A stretch of 64,000 bases of DNA from Ochrobactrum sp. RH2CCR150 (GCA_014138095.1 JACGXE010000019.1:21689-85688), one strand, 5' to 3'. Counted from the stretch's first letter, positions 18,671 through 27,417 are shown. Notes: a model not told the origin generated them from the letters alone. Made by a program: numbers and translations.

Positions 18671-19324
18671 ATGCCCGACACAGGCAGTGTTCAACCACCC
18701 AAAGGAAGTCCTTTTGCGTTCCGAATTTTCGTTATTCTGCTTGCGGCAGGACGTTCGAGCCGAACGAGCTCGGTAAGAGCATCCAAATTACTGGCAGAAT
18801 TCGAGGGCGTTGCTCTCGTGCGCCGCTCGGCTTGGGTTGCGCTCGGTTCGACGGCCGATAATGTGGTCGTGGTAACCGGTCATCGTCGGCTTGAAGTTGA
18901 AGCCGCACTAGATGGGCTGGGAGTCGAGTGCATCGAAAATACGAAATACGACCATGGGATGGCGACGTCGCTTACCACCGGGATATCATACTGCGATGCA
19001 CGAGGGGCGAATGCCGTATTGGTCCTACTTGCCGATATGCCAGGATTGACCACCTCCCATCTGGATAGACTTTTTGCAGCTTTCCGCTCGACCGACGGCG
19101 AAGTGGTGGTGCGTGCAATGGGAGATGGCAAACCCGGAAATCCCGTTATACTTCCAAAATCACTGTTCGCGAGCATCACGCACCTCGAAGGCGATGTTGG
19201 AGCTCGCCAGATCATAGAAACGTCCAACCTCCCAATCGTTTATGTAGAGATCGGCGAAGCTGCATTGCTGGACGTAGACACTCCGGAGGCAATACGCGCC
19301 GCAGGCGGAACGCTAAAAGCGTAA
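18671..19324 (+). CDS. MocA-like molybdenum cofactor nucleotidyltransferase
   Basis: A 217-residue protein of the NTP_transf_3 (MobA/MocA) family. The ATG at 18671 follows GGGAGGATAAA; an open frame continues upstream but is ignored. The nucleotide-binding motif is ILLAAGRSSR, followed by a SKLLAEFEGVALVRRS segment, VLLADMPGLT and GNPVILP. MocA makes the cytidine-dinucleotide form of the molybdenum cofactor that xanthine-dehydrogenase-family hydroxylases carry. The gene converges on xdhC and lies 13-17 kb from the hydroxylase subunits, so it probably serves that enzyme. The usual Met-Gly after LAAGxSxR is replaced by TSS, which may affect nucleotide choice. Confidence 0.8.
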   Translation: MPDTGSVQPPKGSPFAFRIFVILLAAGRSSRTSSVRASKLLAEFEGVALVRRSAWVALGSTADNVVVVTGHRRLEVEAALDGLGVECIENTKYDHGMATSLTTGISYCDARGANAVLVLLADMPGLTTSHLDRLFAAFRSTDGEVVVRAMGDGKPGNPVILPKSLFASITHLEGDVGARQIIETSNLPIVYVEIGEAALLDVDTPEAIRAAGGTLKA

Positions 19325-19433
19325 TCTGATCAATCTCGTGTATTCACGACGCCGCCCAAGTCAATTTCAACATTCCGCGATGTTTCCAACACACGTCGGA
19401 ACCAAGCATAGTCGGAACTACGGCTTCGAATAT

Positions 19434-20390
19434 TTATCCTTGCGCCGATACCTGTTGAACCTGAGTTCTAGCCGCTGCGATATCGGCGACCACAGAAAGC
19501 GCCACCGACGAAGCATCTCGGGCCTTATCGAAGATGCCGATTGGCGCTTTAATCCTGGCGATATCCGCATCTACAAAACCGTGCTTGCGGAGCAAGACCG
19601 TTCGCTTCTCGTGGGTACGCCTGCTTCCCAGAGCGCCGATATAAAAAGAGTCGGAATGCAAGGCGCCTTGAAGCAGGGGCAACTCCCGGTCAAGGTCATG
19701 GAACAACAACGCGACGGCGGAAAACTTGTCAATCTTCGAAGCGAACACACTGCTGTCAACGGTCGGGTCGATCTGCTCGACCTCATACCCGGCCGCACTC
19801 ACCACAGCGGCGGTGGTCGCCAGTTCGACCGATCGGCCGCAAAGAAGGACGCGGGTAATCGGCTGGTATTGCGTAATGAAAGTTCCGTCGAACCAGCCGA
19901 TTTGCCCCCGACTGCCCTCTCCACCGAACTCTATTGATTCCGATCCAGGCGTATACCGAAGACTAGCGGGGCGTCTGGAAGCCAGACGTGACAAAACCTG
20001 GCCCACCGGATCTGCATTTTTGAGGATGTGAATCGATAGGTTGATCCCTCCCCCGCACGGAAGCACGATATCGAAGAATGGGGAACCTTCTCCAAGCCGC
20101 AGAAAACGATCACGCCCCTTGCGCAGGGCCTCGATAGCTTCCGCTGCCACGGCCGTTTCAGTGCAGCCACCGGAGACAAAGCCGCAGTAGCGGCCGTCTC
20201 CTCGCACTGCCATCTGTGAACCAACCGCACGCGCCGCGCCACCGCGAACCTCAACCAACGTGACCAAGGCAACGGGAACTCCGGCGAGGAAAGACTCGTG
20301 CGCATACCGTAGGATCCTGCCCGGTTCGTCTGTCACGAGCTCAACCGTCGGCAACACCGCATCGTTCTCACCGAAATCATGCCGGGTCAT
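19434..20390 (-). CDS. XdhC-family molybdenum hydroxylase maturation factor
   Basis: A 318-residue XdhC/CoxI-type protein with an N-terminal XdhC_CoxI domain (VALVTLVEVRGGAARAVGSQMAV ... CGFVSGGCTE, here cited in parts) and a C-terminal Rossmann domain (RVLLCGRSVELATTAAVVSAAGYEV ... YIGALGSRRTHEKR). Such proteins bind and sulfurate the molybdenum cofactor and insert it into xanthine-dehydrogenase-type enzymes. The ATG has AGGGAG upstream. It is the last cistron of the minus-strand operon that begins with the solute-binding gene at 27345, 31 bases after the adenylate kinase stop. This ties the acyl-CoA operon to the hydroxylase at 32-36 kb. Confidence 0.88.
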   Translation of the reverse strand: MTRHDFGENDAVLPTVELVTDEPGRILRYAHESFLAGVPVALVTLVEVRGGAARAVGSQMAVRGDGRYCGFVSGGCTETAVAAEAIEALRKGRDRFLRLGEGSPFFDIVLPCGGGINLSIHILKNADPVGQVLSRLASRRPASLRYTPGSESIEFGGEGSRGQIGWFDGTFITQYQPITRVLLCGRSVELATTAAVVSAAGYEVEQIDPTVDSSVFASKIDKFSAVALLFHDLDRELPLLQGALHSDSFYIGALGSRRTHEKRTVLLRKHGFVDADIARIKAPIGIFDKARDASSVALSVVADIAAARTQVQQVSAQG

Positions 20391-20421
20391 TCGTGATCTC
20401 CCTTTGACATAGGTCCGAAGT

Positions 20422-21024
20422 TCAGCACCTGACTTTGATCACCCGCCCCAGCAAACTGCCAATTTGGGCGGCGACGTCGTCAATGCCGGCCGAAGCGTCA
20501 ACACGACGAAGCAACCGGCGATGTTCGTAGAACGGCGACAATGCCGCCGTGGCTCGGGAAAACTCTTCGAGTCTTTTCTTCAACACCTCGGCATTGTCGT
20601 CAGAGCGTTCTTGAGCGCCGACGGCCCGCGTCTGTTCGGCTCTTTTGGCAATCCGCTCGTCGAGAGAATCGATCGCAATATCGAAGATGATGACGTGATC
20701 GAGCGACTTGTCTAAGCTGTGAAGCAGTCGCTCCAGCGCCTCAGCTTGCGCGACCGTTCTCGGAAAACCGTCCAGGATAAAGCCCTGGGCCGGTTTTTTA
20801 TCGGACAACCGTTCTTCAACGAGGCCAATTACGACCTCATCCGGGACGAGTGTCCCTCCATCGACGGCTGCCTTGGCCTCGCGGCCGAGAGGCGTCTCTG
20901 CATTGATTGCCTCGCGCAGCAGGTCGCCGGTGGAGATATGCATGAGCCCGTAATCCCGCACGAGACGCTCAGCTTGCGTTCCTTTCCCTGCTCCAGGTGG
21001 GCCGATGAGGACAAGCTTGACCAT
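20422..21024 (-). CDS. adk: Adenylate kinase (accessory paralogue)
   Basis: A 200-residue adenylate kinase of the short, lid-less alphaproteobacterial kind. It has P-loop GPPGAGKGTQ, STGDLLREA, GFILDGFPRT and the nucleotide-interacting RSDDNAEVLKKRLEEF. It interconverts AMP plus ATP with two ADP. The start at 21024 (ATG preceded by GTG) gives the normal MVKLVLIGPPG N-terminus and overlaps the stop of the gabD remnant. Housekeeping adk normally sits in the ribosomal-protein operon, so this copy is accessory. An attractive reading is that it recycles AMP released by the AMP-forming acyl-CoA ligase of the same operon. Confidence 0.9.
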   Translation of the reverse strand: MVKLVLIGPPGAGKGTQAERLVRDYGLMHISTGDLLREAINAETPLGREAKAAVDGGTLVPDEVVIGLVEERLSDKKPAQGFILDGFPRTVAQAEALERLLHSLDKSLDHVIIFDIAIDSLDERIAKRAEQTRAVGAQERSDDNAEVLKKRLEEFSRATAALSPFYEHRRLLRRVDASAGIDDVAAQIGSLLGRVIKVRC

Positions 21025-21266
21025 CACGAAATCCCCATGCACATGTATTTGATCTCGAGATAGTCATCCATGCCGTACTTCGATCCCTCGTGATCATTGC
21101 CGCTTTCCTTCACGCCACCGAACGATGCGACCTCGGTCGAGATCATGCCTTTGCTAATGCCATTGCCGACGTCAATCGCCTGGCCCTGATCGGCGTCCAG
21201 CCATTCGCCCGCAATAAAGCATTCGCCACGTTGAATGGACGGATGCTTGAGTTCGAGAGCTACCAA
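21024..21266 (-). pseudogene. Internally deleted succinate-semialdehyde dehydrogenase (gabD remnant)
   Basis: An 80-residue frame that joins two ends of a GabD-type aldehyde dehydrogenase. Residues 1-35 ([20 protein letters not shown]..) match the N-terminus of these enzymes. Residues about 36-80 ([16 protein letters not shown] .. [18 protein letters not shown]) match the extreme C-terminus. Everything between, roughly 400 residues including the catalytic Cys and cofactor site, is missing, yet the frame is kept. It starts with TTG about 12 bases after AAAGGA and its stop overlaps the adk start, so it may still be translated to couple adk. No enzyme activity is possible. Confidence 0.85.
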
Positions 21267-21298
21267 TTTAATGGTCCTTTCGTGAAATTTGTTCTTGC

Positions 21299-21736
21299 TC
21301 AGACAACGAGCGGTTCCAGCAGAAGCCGGACCACGTCGCCGAACGGGGTCGGCCTGCGCGAGATGCGGTCCACATTGACGTGGACGAAGAAGCCTTCCGC
21401 GGACGCTGTGTCTTCGTCGTTTCGAAACAATCCGATCTCGTAGCGAACCGATGACCTACCTAGTCGCGAAACGCGAATTCCGGCCGTGACCATATCTGGA
21501 AACGTCATCTCGGCATGATACCGGCAGCCGGTTTCGACCACGAGAAAGACTTGTGCGTCCTCTTTGATGTTCAAGGCGCCGTTTTCGATCAGGAAGCTGT
21601 TCACGGCCGTGTCGAACATACTGTAGTGAACGACATTGTTCATGTGACCGTAGCTGTCATTGTCCGACCAACGCGTGGCGGTAGTGCGAAAGACCTTGTA
21701 GGAAGACCTGTTTGCGGGCGCTGCGCGTTCAGCCAT
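21299..21736 (-). CDS. Hotdog-fold acyl-CoA thioesterase
   Basis: A 145-residue protein of the 4-hydroxybenzoyl-CoA thioesterase/YbgC-like family. The signature [24 protein letters not shown] carries the catalytic acidic residue (Asp of WSDND) and GHMNNV. It would release a free acid from an acyl-CoA of the pathway. The ATG at 21736 overlaps the dehydrogenase stop (TGATG), so the two are translationally coupled. The chain length or ring specificity cannot be told. Confidence 0.88.
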   Translation of the reverse strand: MAERAAPANRSSYKVFRTTATRWSDNDSYGHMNNVVHYSMFDTAVNSFLIENGALNIKEDAQVFLVVETGCRYHAEMTFPDMVTAGIRVSRLGRSSVRYEIGLFRNDEDTASAEGFFVHVNVDRISRRPTPFGDVVRLLLEPLVV

Positions 21737-22896
21737 CACCACGCCGCCTGGTAGATCGAAAGCGCGTCCGCTTCACTGAGGTCGCGTGGATTGTTGACCA
21801 GAAGCCGCGTCTGCTTCATCGCGTCGCGCGCCATACCAGCTAGATGTTCCTCACCGATACCGACATCGCGCAATCGAGGCTGCAATCCCAGCTTCGAGGA
21901 AAGAGCGGCTAGCCGCTCGATGAAAGCGGCGCAGCGGCTTTGGGTGCTTTGTTCCGACGCAAGATCCGGAAAGGCGTCCGTTGCGATTTCCGCATAGAGA
22001 GATGCAGCCTCGAGTGCGTTGAAGCGCAGGACGTGTTGCAGCACAAGCGCGTTGGAGAGCCCATGCGGGATATGGAAAGTGCCACCGATCGGGTAGGCTA
22101 GCGCATGGACAGCAGCCACGGGCGAGTTGGCGAATGCCTGACCGGCCAGCATCGAGCCAAGCAGCATAGCGCCTCGGGCGTCACGGTCCTTCCCGTCAAA
22201 AACCGCCTTCTCGATGTTTGCACCAAGCAGTTGAAGCGCCTGACGGGCAAGCATCTTCGACAGCGGATTGTTGTTGGCGTTCTTGGACGCATAGGCCTCG
22301 ATGGCATGCACCATGGCATCGATCCCTGTCGCTGCCGTGATGTGCGCGGGCAGACCGAGGGTCAGATCGGCATCAAGAATGGCAATGTCAGGAAGGATAA
22401 TCGGTGAAGACACGCCCCGCTTTTCGTCACCCTGGACGGTTAAGATCGACACCGGGGTGACCTCCGAGCCTGTCCCTGCGGTCGTCGGCACGAGAACAAG
22501 CGGCAGCCGCGGCCCTTTGGCATTGCCGACGCCCCAAGCGCCATCGATGTCTTCGCCGGATCCGCTAAGCAGCGCGGCGACCTTGGCAACGTCGAGTGAC
22601 GAGCCGCCCCCAAAGCCGATGACGCCCGTCACGCCGGCAGATTTCACAGCCTGGGTGGCTGAAAGCACTGTCTCAATCGACGGATCCGCCTCGACGCTAT
22701 CAAAGACGGTCGTTTCGATGCCGGCCTCAGAAAGCGACGTCAGCGCCGGATCACAAAGACCGAGCTTACGCAATCCCGGGTCGGTTACGAACAGGATCCT
22801 GTTCCCCAGCTTCGGCTTGACGAGACCACCGATTTCCGCCGAAGCGCCGGGTCGAAAAACGATCTGGCTGGTCGTGCTGAAAACAAACGGGTTCAT
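21736..22896 (-). CDS. Iron-containing alcohol dehydrogenase
   Basis: A 386-residue group III alcohol dehydrogenase. The NAD(P) motif GFGGGSSLDVAK, the TAGTGSEVTPV segment and the metal-ligand regions ATGIDAMVHAIEAY and VHALAYPIGGTFHIPHG (Asp plus three His) are all present. Start 22896 is preferred because AGGAG lies ten bases before it; the ATG two codons earlier is too close. It probably oxidises a hydroxyl intermediate, or reduces an aldehyde, in the acyl-CoA pathway of this operon. A second family member, a maleylacetate reductase, occurs at 60427-61482. Confidence 0.9.
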   Translation of the reverse strand: MNPFVFSTTSQIVFRPGASAEIGGLVKPKLGNRILFVTDPGLRKLGLCDPALTSLSEAGIETTVFDSVEADPSIETVLSATQAVKSAGVTGVIGFGGGSSLDVAKVAALLSGSGEDIDGAWGVGNAKGPRLPLVLVPTTAGTGSEVTPVSILTVQGDEKRGVSSPIILPDIAILDADLTLGLPAHITAATGIDAMVHAIEAYASKNANNNPLSKMLARQALQLLGANIEKAVFDGKDRDARGAMLLGSMLAGQAFANSPVAAVHALAYPIGGTFHIPHGLSNALVLQHVLRFNALEAASLYAEIATDAFPDLASEQSTQSRCAAFIERLAALSSKLGLQPRLRDVGIGEEHLAGMARDAMKQTRLLVNNPRDLSEADALSIYQAAW

Positions 22897-22918
22897 GGGC
22901 ATCTCCTATGGTGCTGCA

Positions 22919-24439
22919 TCATGCGCCGGGCAGGACTTCCCTGAGTTTGACCCTCAGGATCTTGCCGGAGCCGGTGCGGGGAATTTCGTTGACGACATAG
23001 ACTCTGTCAGGGACCTTGTAGGCGGACAGGCGCTCCTTGCAGTGGTGCAGCAACGTCTCCAGGTCGAAAAGTTCCGCGGACCTCAGTACCACGCATGCGA
23101 CGGGAACCTCGCCGAGCATAGTGTGCGGCATTCCGATCACCGCGCAATCCATGATCGCATCGTGAAGGAGGATTGTTTCCTCGACCTCTGCGGGAGCAAT
23201 ATTCTGGCCGCCACGGATGATGAGTTCTTTGAGCCGACCGGTGATCGTCAGAAAGCCGTTCTCATCGCTCCTGGCAAGATCACCCGTATGATACCAGCCG
23301 TTCACCACAGTCTTCTGCGTTTCCAACGGCTTGTTGTGATAACCTTGCATCAGATTGGGACCTTTACAGATCAACTCGCCCTCTATGCCGACCGGTACAT
23401 CGAGCCCAGTTTTGGGATCTACAACTCGTACCGTGAGCCCTGGAAGCGGCAAACCGCACGACCCGGAGACCCGCCAGCGGCCGGGCCAGTTCATGGTCAC
23501 CATTGTTGATGTTTCGGTGATCCCATAGCCGTCAAGCAGGGGCACGCCGAAAAACTCTTCGAAATCGTGATTAAGGGGTCCCGGCATGATCGCGCCGGCC
23601 GACACGCAAAGCCTAACCGAGTCAAGGAGCTTCTCACCGCTCGCCTGGCAGGTCGACAGGAAATAATGAAAGACTGTCGGAACGCCGGGCATGAAGGTGA
23701 AGCGGCCTGAACGCAACAATTCGGTTGCCTGACTAGTGGAAAATTTCTCCATGATATATTCACTGGCACCGGTCGCAATGATCGACAGCACCGCGATATT
23801 CAGGGCATAGGAATGGTAGAGCGGTAGCGTGTTGAGGACGACATCGTTCCTGTTCATCCCCGCGATCGGAGCCCAGCATGCACTCGTGACCCACAGCATC
23901 GACCGGGTCGAGAGGAGCACGCCCTTCGGCAGGCCTGTCGTTCCGGAGGTGTAGACAATATAGGCGGCGCGGTCGACGTCCTGATCGTCTTCGAAGTCGA
24001 CAGCCTCCGCCAGATCGAAGACAGCATTCTCGTTCGCTGTGACGAGGACGGTGGTCCGATCCAGGCGCCGCAGCAAGGATTCGGTCACCGCGTGTTTGTC
24101 CGGTAGGGTAATAACGGCAACGCAATCGGAATCTGTGATGCGGTAGCTTGTTTCATCTACCGTCGATTCAATACTGATCGGGACCGCCACGCCACCAGCT
24201 CTGACCGCGGCGAGGCATGCCACGACCCAATTGACGGAGTTCGGCAGATAGATTGCGACCGCCTGACCCTTCTGTAGACCAAGAGCGATCAGTCGTGCCG
24301 CCAGACCTTCCGTCTCACGGTCAAGTTCGGCATAAGAGACGGATCTCGTCTTGTCCTCGAATGCCAGTTTCTCCGGGTACAGGCGAGCGTTCCGCCGAAG
24401 AATCTCTCCGACGGATGCAATGAGCTCGAAATGTATCAT
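22919..24439 (-). CDS. AMP-forming acyl-CoA ligase
   Basis: A 506-residue ANL-superfamily ligase that activates a carboxylic acid to its CoA thioester with release of AMP and pyrophosphate. The ATG at 24439 follows GGAGGAACTGAA. Motifs: P-loop YTSGTTGLPKG, the A5 motif DGYGITETS, A7 YHTGDLAR and A10 PRTGSGKILR with the catalytic Lys. It is 22 bases upstream of the alcohol dehydrogenase and 23 after the SDR. The substrate could be a medium-chain, alicyclic or aromatic acid; the sequence does not decide. Confidence 0.92.
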   Translation of the reverse strand: MIHFELIASVGEILRRNARLYPEKLAFEDKTRSVSYAELDRETEGLAARLIALGLQKGQAVAIYLPNSVNWVVACLAAVRAGGVAVPISIESTVDETSYRITDSDCVAVITLPDKHAVTESLLRRLDRTTVLVTANENAVFDLAEAVDFEDDQDVDRAAYIVYTSGTTGLPKGVLLSTRSMLWVTSACWAPIAGMNRNDVVLNTLPLYHSYALNIAVLSIIATGASEYIMEKFSTSQATELLRSGRFTFMPGVPTVFHYFLSTCQASGEKLLDSVRLCVSAGAIMPGPLNHDFEEFFGVPLLDGYGITETSTMVTMNWPGRWRVSGSCGLPLPGLTVRVVDPKTGLDVPVGIEGELICKGPNLMQGYHNKPLETQKTVVNGWYHTGDLARSDENGFLTITGRLKELIIRGGQNIAPAEVEETILLHDAIMDCAVIGMPHTMLGEVPVACVVLRSAELFDLETLLHHCKERLSAYKVPDRVYVVNEIPRTGSGKILRVKLREVLPGA

Positions 24440-24462
24440 TTCAGTTCCTCCCCTTCCTCCGG

Positions 24463-25218
24463 TTAGACCATCGCAAACCCGCCGTTCACACTGATGACCT
24501 GACCGGTCACCCAAGAGGAGGCGGCAGAGGCAAGGAAAGTCACCATCGGTGCCACGTCGTCAGGCTTGCCGATCCGGCGCAATGGATAGGCCTTGATGAT
24601 CTTCTCGCGGTTCTTCTCGAGAAAGTCAGGATCGGAATGTGAGGTCTCGATCAGGCCGAGCGAAACAGTGTTGACGGTGATGTTGTTGCGACCGAATTCG
24701 CGGGCAAGCGACTTGCCAAGCGATATAGTACCCCCACGCGCTGCCGCGGCCAGGGCAAGGTTGGCTTCGCCGATGCGGGAGCTGTCGCCGACGAGATTGA
24801 TGATCCTGCCGGAGTTCTGGGCGATCATCATCGGCGCCACCTCATGGCAGCAATTGATCGCGCCATAGAGGCACACGTCAATCTGCTTTTTCCATTCGTC
24901 CGGCGTCGACTCGACGAAACGCTGATATTTGACGTAACCGGCATTATTGACGAGGATATCAATCGTTCCGAAGTCCGACTTGATCGCCGCGACCATCGCC
25001 TTGACCTGTGCATTATCGCTGATGTCCGCCTGATACGCCTTCGCCTTACCGCCGCTATCCTCGATCAACTTCACCACCGCTTCGGCCTCATCTTTTGACC
25101 GGGCGTAGTTCACTGCGATGATAGCGCCTTCGGTCGCAAGTGCTTTCGCGATATCGCCGCCGACATCGCGGCCACCGCCCGTGACGAGCGCTACCTTGCC
25201 CTTGAGATTGGTTTCCAT
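24463..25218 (-). CDS. SDR-family protein lacking the catalytic Tyr and Lys
   Basis: A 251-residue classical short-chain dehydrogenase fold with the dinucleotide-binding TGGGRDVGG, NNAG at 91-94 and the C-terminal SWVTGQVISVNGGF. A Ser is present in VGDSSRIG. Where the family has YxxxK, this protein reads ALAAAARGG: Ala157 for Tyr and Arg161 for Lys, aligned on the following GKSLAREFG. No Tyr lies nearby. Either it catalyses a different reaction or acts as a non-catalytic partner. Start ATG at 25218 has AGGAGA upstream. It is cistron 3 of the acyl-CoA operon. Confidence 0.88.
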   Translation of the reverse strand: METNLKGKVALVTGGGRDVGGDIAKALATEGAIIAVNYARSKDEAEAVVKLIEDSGGKAKAYQADISDNAQVKAMVAAIKSDFGTIDILVNNAGYVKYQRFVESTPDEWKKQIDVCLYGAINCCHEVAPMMIAQNSGRIINLVGDSSRIGEANLALAAAARGGTISLGKSLAREFGRNNITVNTVSLGLIETSHSDPDFLEKNREKIIKAYPLRRIGKPDDVAPMVTFLASAASSWVTGQVISVNGGFAMV

Positions 25219-25284
25219 TGAATGTCTCCTTGGGATGAGATGCTGCCTTCGCAGCGGATTGATGGGCTTGTTGAAACCTGACCG

Positions 25285-26052
25285 TCAGCGGCCCTTAAAT
25301 CGTGGCGATCGTTTTTCGGCGAAGGCCTTGCGGCCCTCGGCGTAGTCGTCGCTGGAACTTGCGTGATCGATGAGCCTTTCAGCTTCGGTCCGGTCGAGAT
25401 CACCCCGGGCACAGCCGTTGAGGATGAACTTCGCGCCCTGGATCGTCAGCGGCGCATTCGTGACCATCGCGTTAGCGCGCTCCAAGGCTGCCGCCGTCGC
25501 ATCATCCACCAGTGCGTCGATGAAGCCGTTGCCTAGCGCCTGGCTGGCGGTAAAGCGGTTAGCCGAATAGAGAATGCGTTTCGCCTCGGTGACACCGACG
25601 AGCGAGAACAGCTTGCGTGTTGCGGAGACGCCATACACAATCGACAGCCTGGCGGCGGGGATGCCGAACACGGCGCTTTCTTCGGCGATGCGGAAATCGC
25701 AGGACATGGCCAAATGTGCTGCGCCACCAAGGCAATATCCGCGCAACACCGCGATCGTAGGCTTTGAAACGTCATAGATGGCATTGCCCGCAGCGTCGAC
25801 CGCGACCTCGTACCGTGCGCTTTCCTCCGCGTCGTCCCTTACCGCATCGAACTCGCTGATATCGGCGCCGGCGGAGAAGTCTGCGTCGGCCCCGGTCAGC
25901 AGAATGGCGCGGACATCCGGATCCGAGTCGAACTGGCGAAACCTTTCGGCAAGCTCGCACCACATCGCATAGGTCACGGCATTGCGTTGGTTGGGTCTGT
26001 TCAGTGTAACGATGGCGACGCCATCAGTGTTTTCGACCTGAATCTCAGTCAT
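25285..26052 (-). CDS. Enoyl-CoA hydratase/isomerase
   Basis: A 255-residue crotonase-family enzyme. The oxyanion-hole segments are seen in ADFSAGADISEFD and in AHLAMSCDFRIAEESAVFGIPAARL. The Glu expected at the second catalytic position of hydratases is not evident; AARLSIVYG stands there, so isomerase, hydrolase or ring-cleaving activity is as possible as hydration. Second cistron of the minus operon, 84 bases downstream of the binding-protein stop. Together with ligase, SDR and alcohol dehydrogenase it suggests a beta-oxidation-like route. Confidence 0.88.
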   Translation of the reverse strand: MTEIQVENTDGVAIVTLNRPNQRNAVTYAMWCELAERFRQFDSDPDVRAILLTGADADFSAGADISEFDAVRDDAEESARYEVAVDAAGNAIYDVSKPTIAVLRGYCLGGAAHLAMSCDFRIAEESAVFGIPAARLSIVYGVSATRKLFSLVGVTEAKRILYSANRFTASQALGNGFIDALVDDATAAALERANAMVTNAPLTIQGAKFILNGCARGDLDRTEAERLIDHASSSDDYAEGRKAFAEKRSPRFKGR

Positions 26053-26136
26053 GCCTGCTCATCTCTTCCTGCCAATCGCAACCGCGTTCAGTGCTTGAGG
26101 TATGCCCGGCGCAGGAGAGCCGGGCACTTGTTTGGA

Positions 26137-27345
26137 TCACTTCTTAACCAGAGGGCACTGGCTTTCGGAGAGGGGACGGAAAGCCTGGTCGCCTGGAATG
26201 GTGGTGACAAGCTTCAGAAGGTCCCATTCGCTCTTCGATTCCGCCGGCGTCTTCACCTGGTAGACATACATGTCATGCACCATGCGGCCGTCCTCGCGGA
26301 TCTTGCCGTCCTTGGCGAAGAAGTCATTGACCGGTGTTTCCTTCATCTTCGCCATTACCTGCTTCGTGTCGGTGGTTCCGGCGGCCTTCACGGCTTGAAG
26401 GTAATGCATGGTCGAGGAGTAATCGCCCGCATCGCCCATATGTGGCGGACGGCCGACACGCGCCTCAAACTTCTTGGCGAAGGAACGGGTTTCTTCGTCG
26501 CGATCCCAGTAAAAGGCGTTGGTCAGGATCATACCCTGCGCAGTTTCAAGGCCGAGCGAATGGACGTCTGTATCCCAGACAAGTAGCCCGGCAACAGTCT
26601 TCCCGGAGGACGCGAGACCGAACTCGGCGGCCGACTTAACCGCGTTGACAAAGGTCGTTCCGGACCCTGCCATCGCAACAACATCGGCGGGCGAAGCTTG
26701 CGCCTGCAGCATAAAGGCGCTGTGATCGGAGGTCTCTATTGGATAGCGAACGGCGCCGGAAACAGTGCCCCCATTCGCCTTGACTAGCTGGCTCGCATCC
26801 GCTTCCAGAGCATGCCCGAAGGCATAGTCGGCAGTCAGGAAGTACCAGTTCTTCTTGCCTTCACGGATCAGTTCGTTGGCGGTGCCATTAGCCAGTGCGT
26901 AGGTATCGTACGAGTAATGGATGCTGTTTGGCGTACAGCCGTCGTTCGTCAAACGTGATGTACCGGAGCCGTTGATGATTGCGATCTTGTCCTCGTCCTT
27001 CGCGACCTGCGTGACAGCCAGGGCGATACCAGAATTGATGAGGTTGTTGATCATCGTCACCCCTTGCGAATCGTACCATTCCCGGGCGGTGGAGACGGCG
27101 ACCTCAGGTTTGTTCTGGTGATCGGCTACGACCACTTCCAGCGGACGATCGAGTACTTTGCCACCGAAATCTTCAACGGCCATTTTCACCGCAGCAATCG
27201 CCCCCTCGCCCGCCTCATGCGAGAACTGGCCGCTGATGTCGGTCAGGACGCCGATCCGGATCGGCCCCGAATCCTGTGCTTGGGCACCTATACCCATAGC
27301 GGCGAAAGCCGCCGTGCAAGACAGCAAAATTCCTAGATGCTTCAT
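26137..27345 (-). CDS. Branched-chain amino acid-type ABC substrate-binding protein
   Basis: A 402-residue periplasmic protein of the Peripla_BP_6 (LivJ) family with signal peptide MKHLGILLSCTAAFAAMGIG ending ..AQA before QDS. Conserved parts include RIGVLTDISGQF, INNLINSGIALAVT and WYFLTADYAFGHALE. Members of this family near Mo-hydroxylase and ligase genes usually bind aromatic or carboxylic acids rather than amino acids. It is the first cistron of the minus-strand catabolic operon and diverges from livG-livF-livH-livM, which encode the rest of the same transporter. A copy of the 17-bp regulon motif lies 56 bases upstream. Confidence 0.92.
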   Translation of the reverse strand: MKHLGILLSCTAAFAAMGIGAQAQDSGPIRIGVLTDISGQFSHEAGEGAIAAVKMAVEDFGGKVLDRPLEVVVADHQNKPEVAVSTAREWYDSQGVTMINNLINSGIALAVTQVAKDEDKIAIINGSGTSRLTNDGCTPNSIHYSYDTYALANGTANELIREGKKNWYFLTADYAFGHALEADASQLVKANGGTVSGAVRYPIETSDHSAFMLQAQASPADVVAMAGSGTTFVNAVKSAAEFGLASSGKTVAGLLVWDTDVHSLGLETAQGMILTNAFYWDRDEETRSFAKKFEARVGRPPHMGDAGDYSSTMHYLQAVKAAGTTDTKQVMAKMKETPVNDFFAKDGKIREDGRMVHDMYVYQVKTPAESKSEWDLLKLVTTIPGDQAFRPLSESQCPLVKK

Positions 27346-27400
27346 CAATCCATCCTCCCAGATGCGGCACCGAAGCTCCTCCTTGAGCGCCTATATCAAA

Positions 27401-27417
27401 CTTGCGTTATCATACTT
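27401..27417 (-). promoter_or_regulatory. 17-bp regulon motif, site 1
   Basis: Minus-strand AAGTATGATAACGCAAG, matching AAGTCTAATAATGCAAG in 14 of 17 positions. It lies 56 bases upstream of the binding-protein start, a position suited to control of the minus-strand acyl-CoA operon. Confidence 0.7.

Noticed and set aside
22301..23509. A 402-codon plus-strand open frame across the alcohol dehydrogenase and ligase genes
   Set aside because: It spans two well-supported minus-strand genes and their junction, and its translation resembles no protein.
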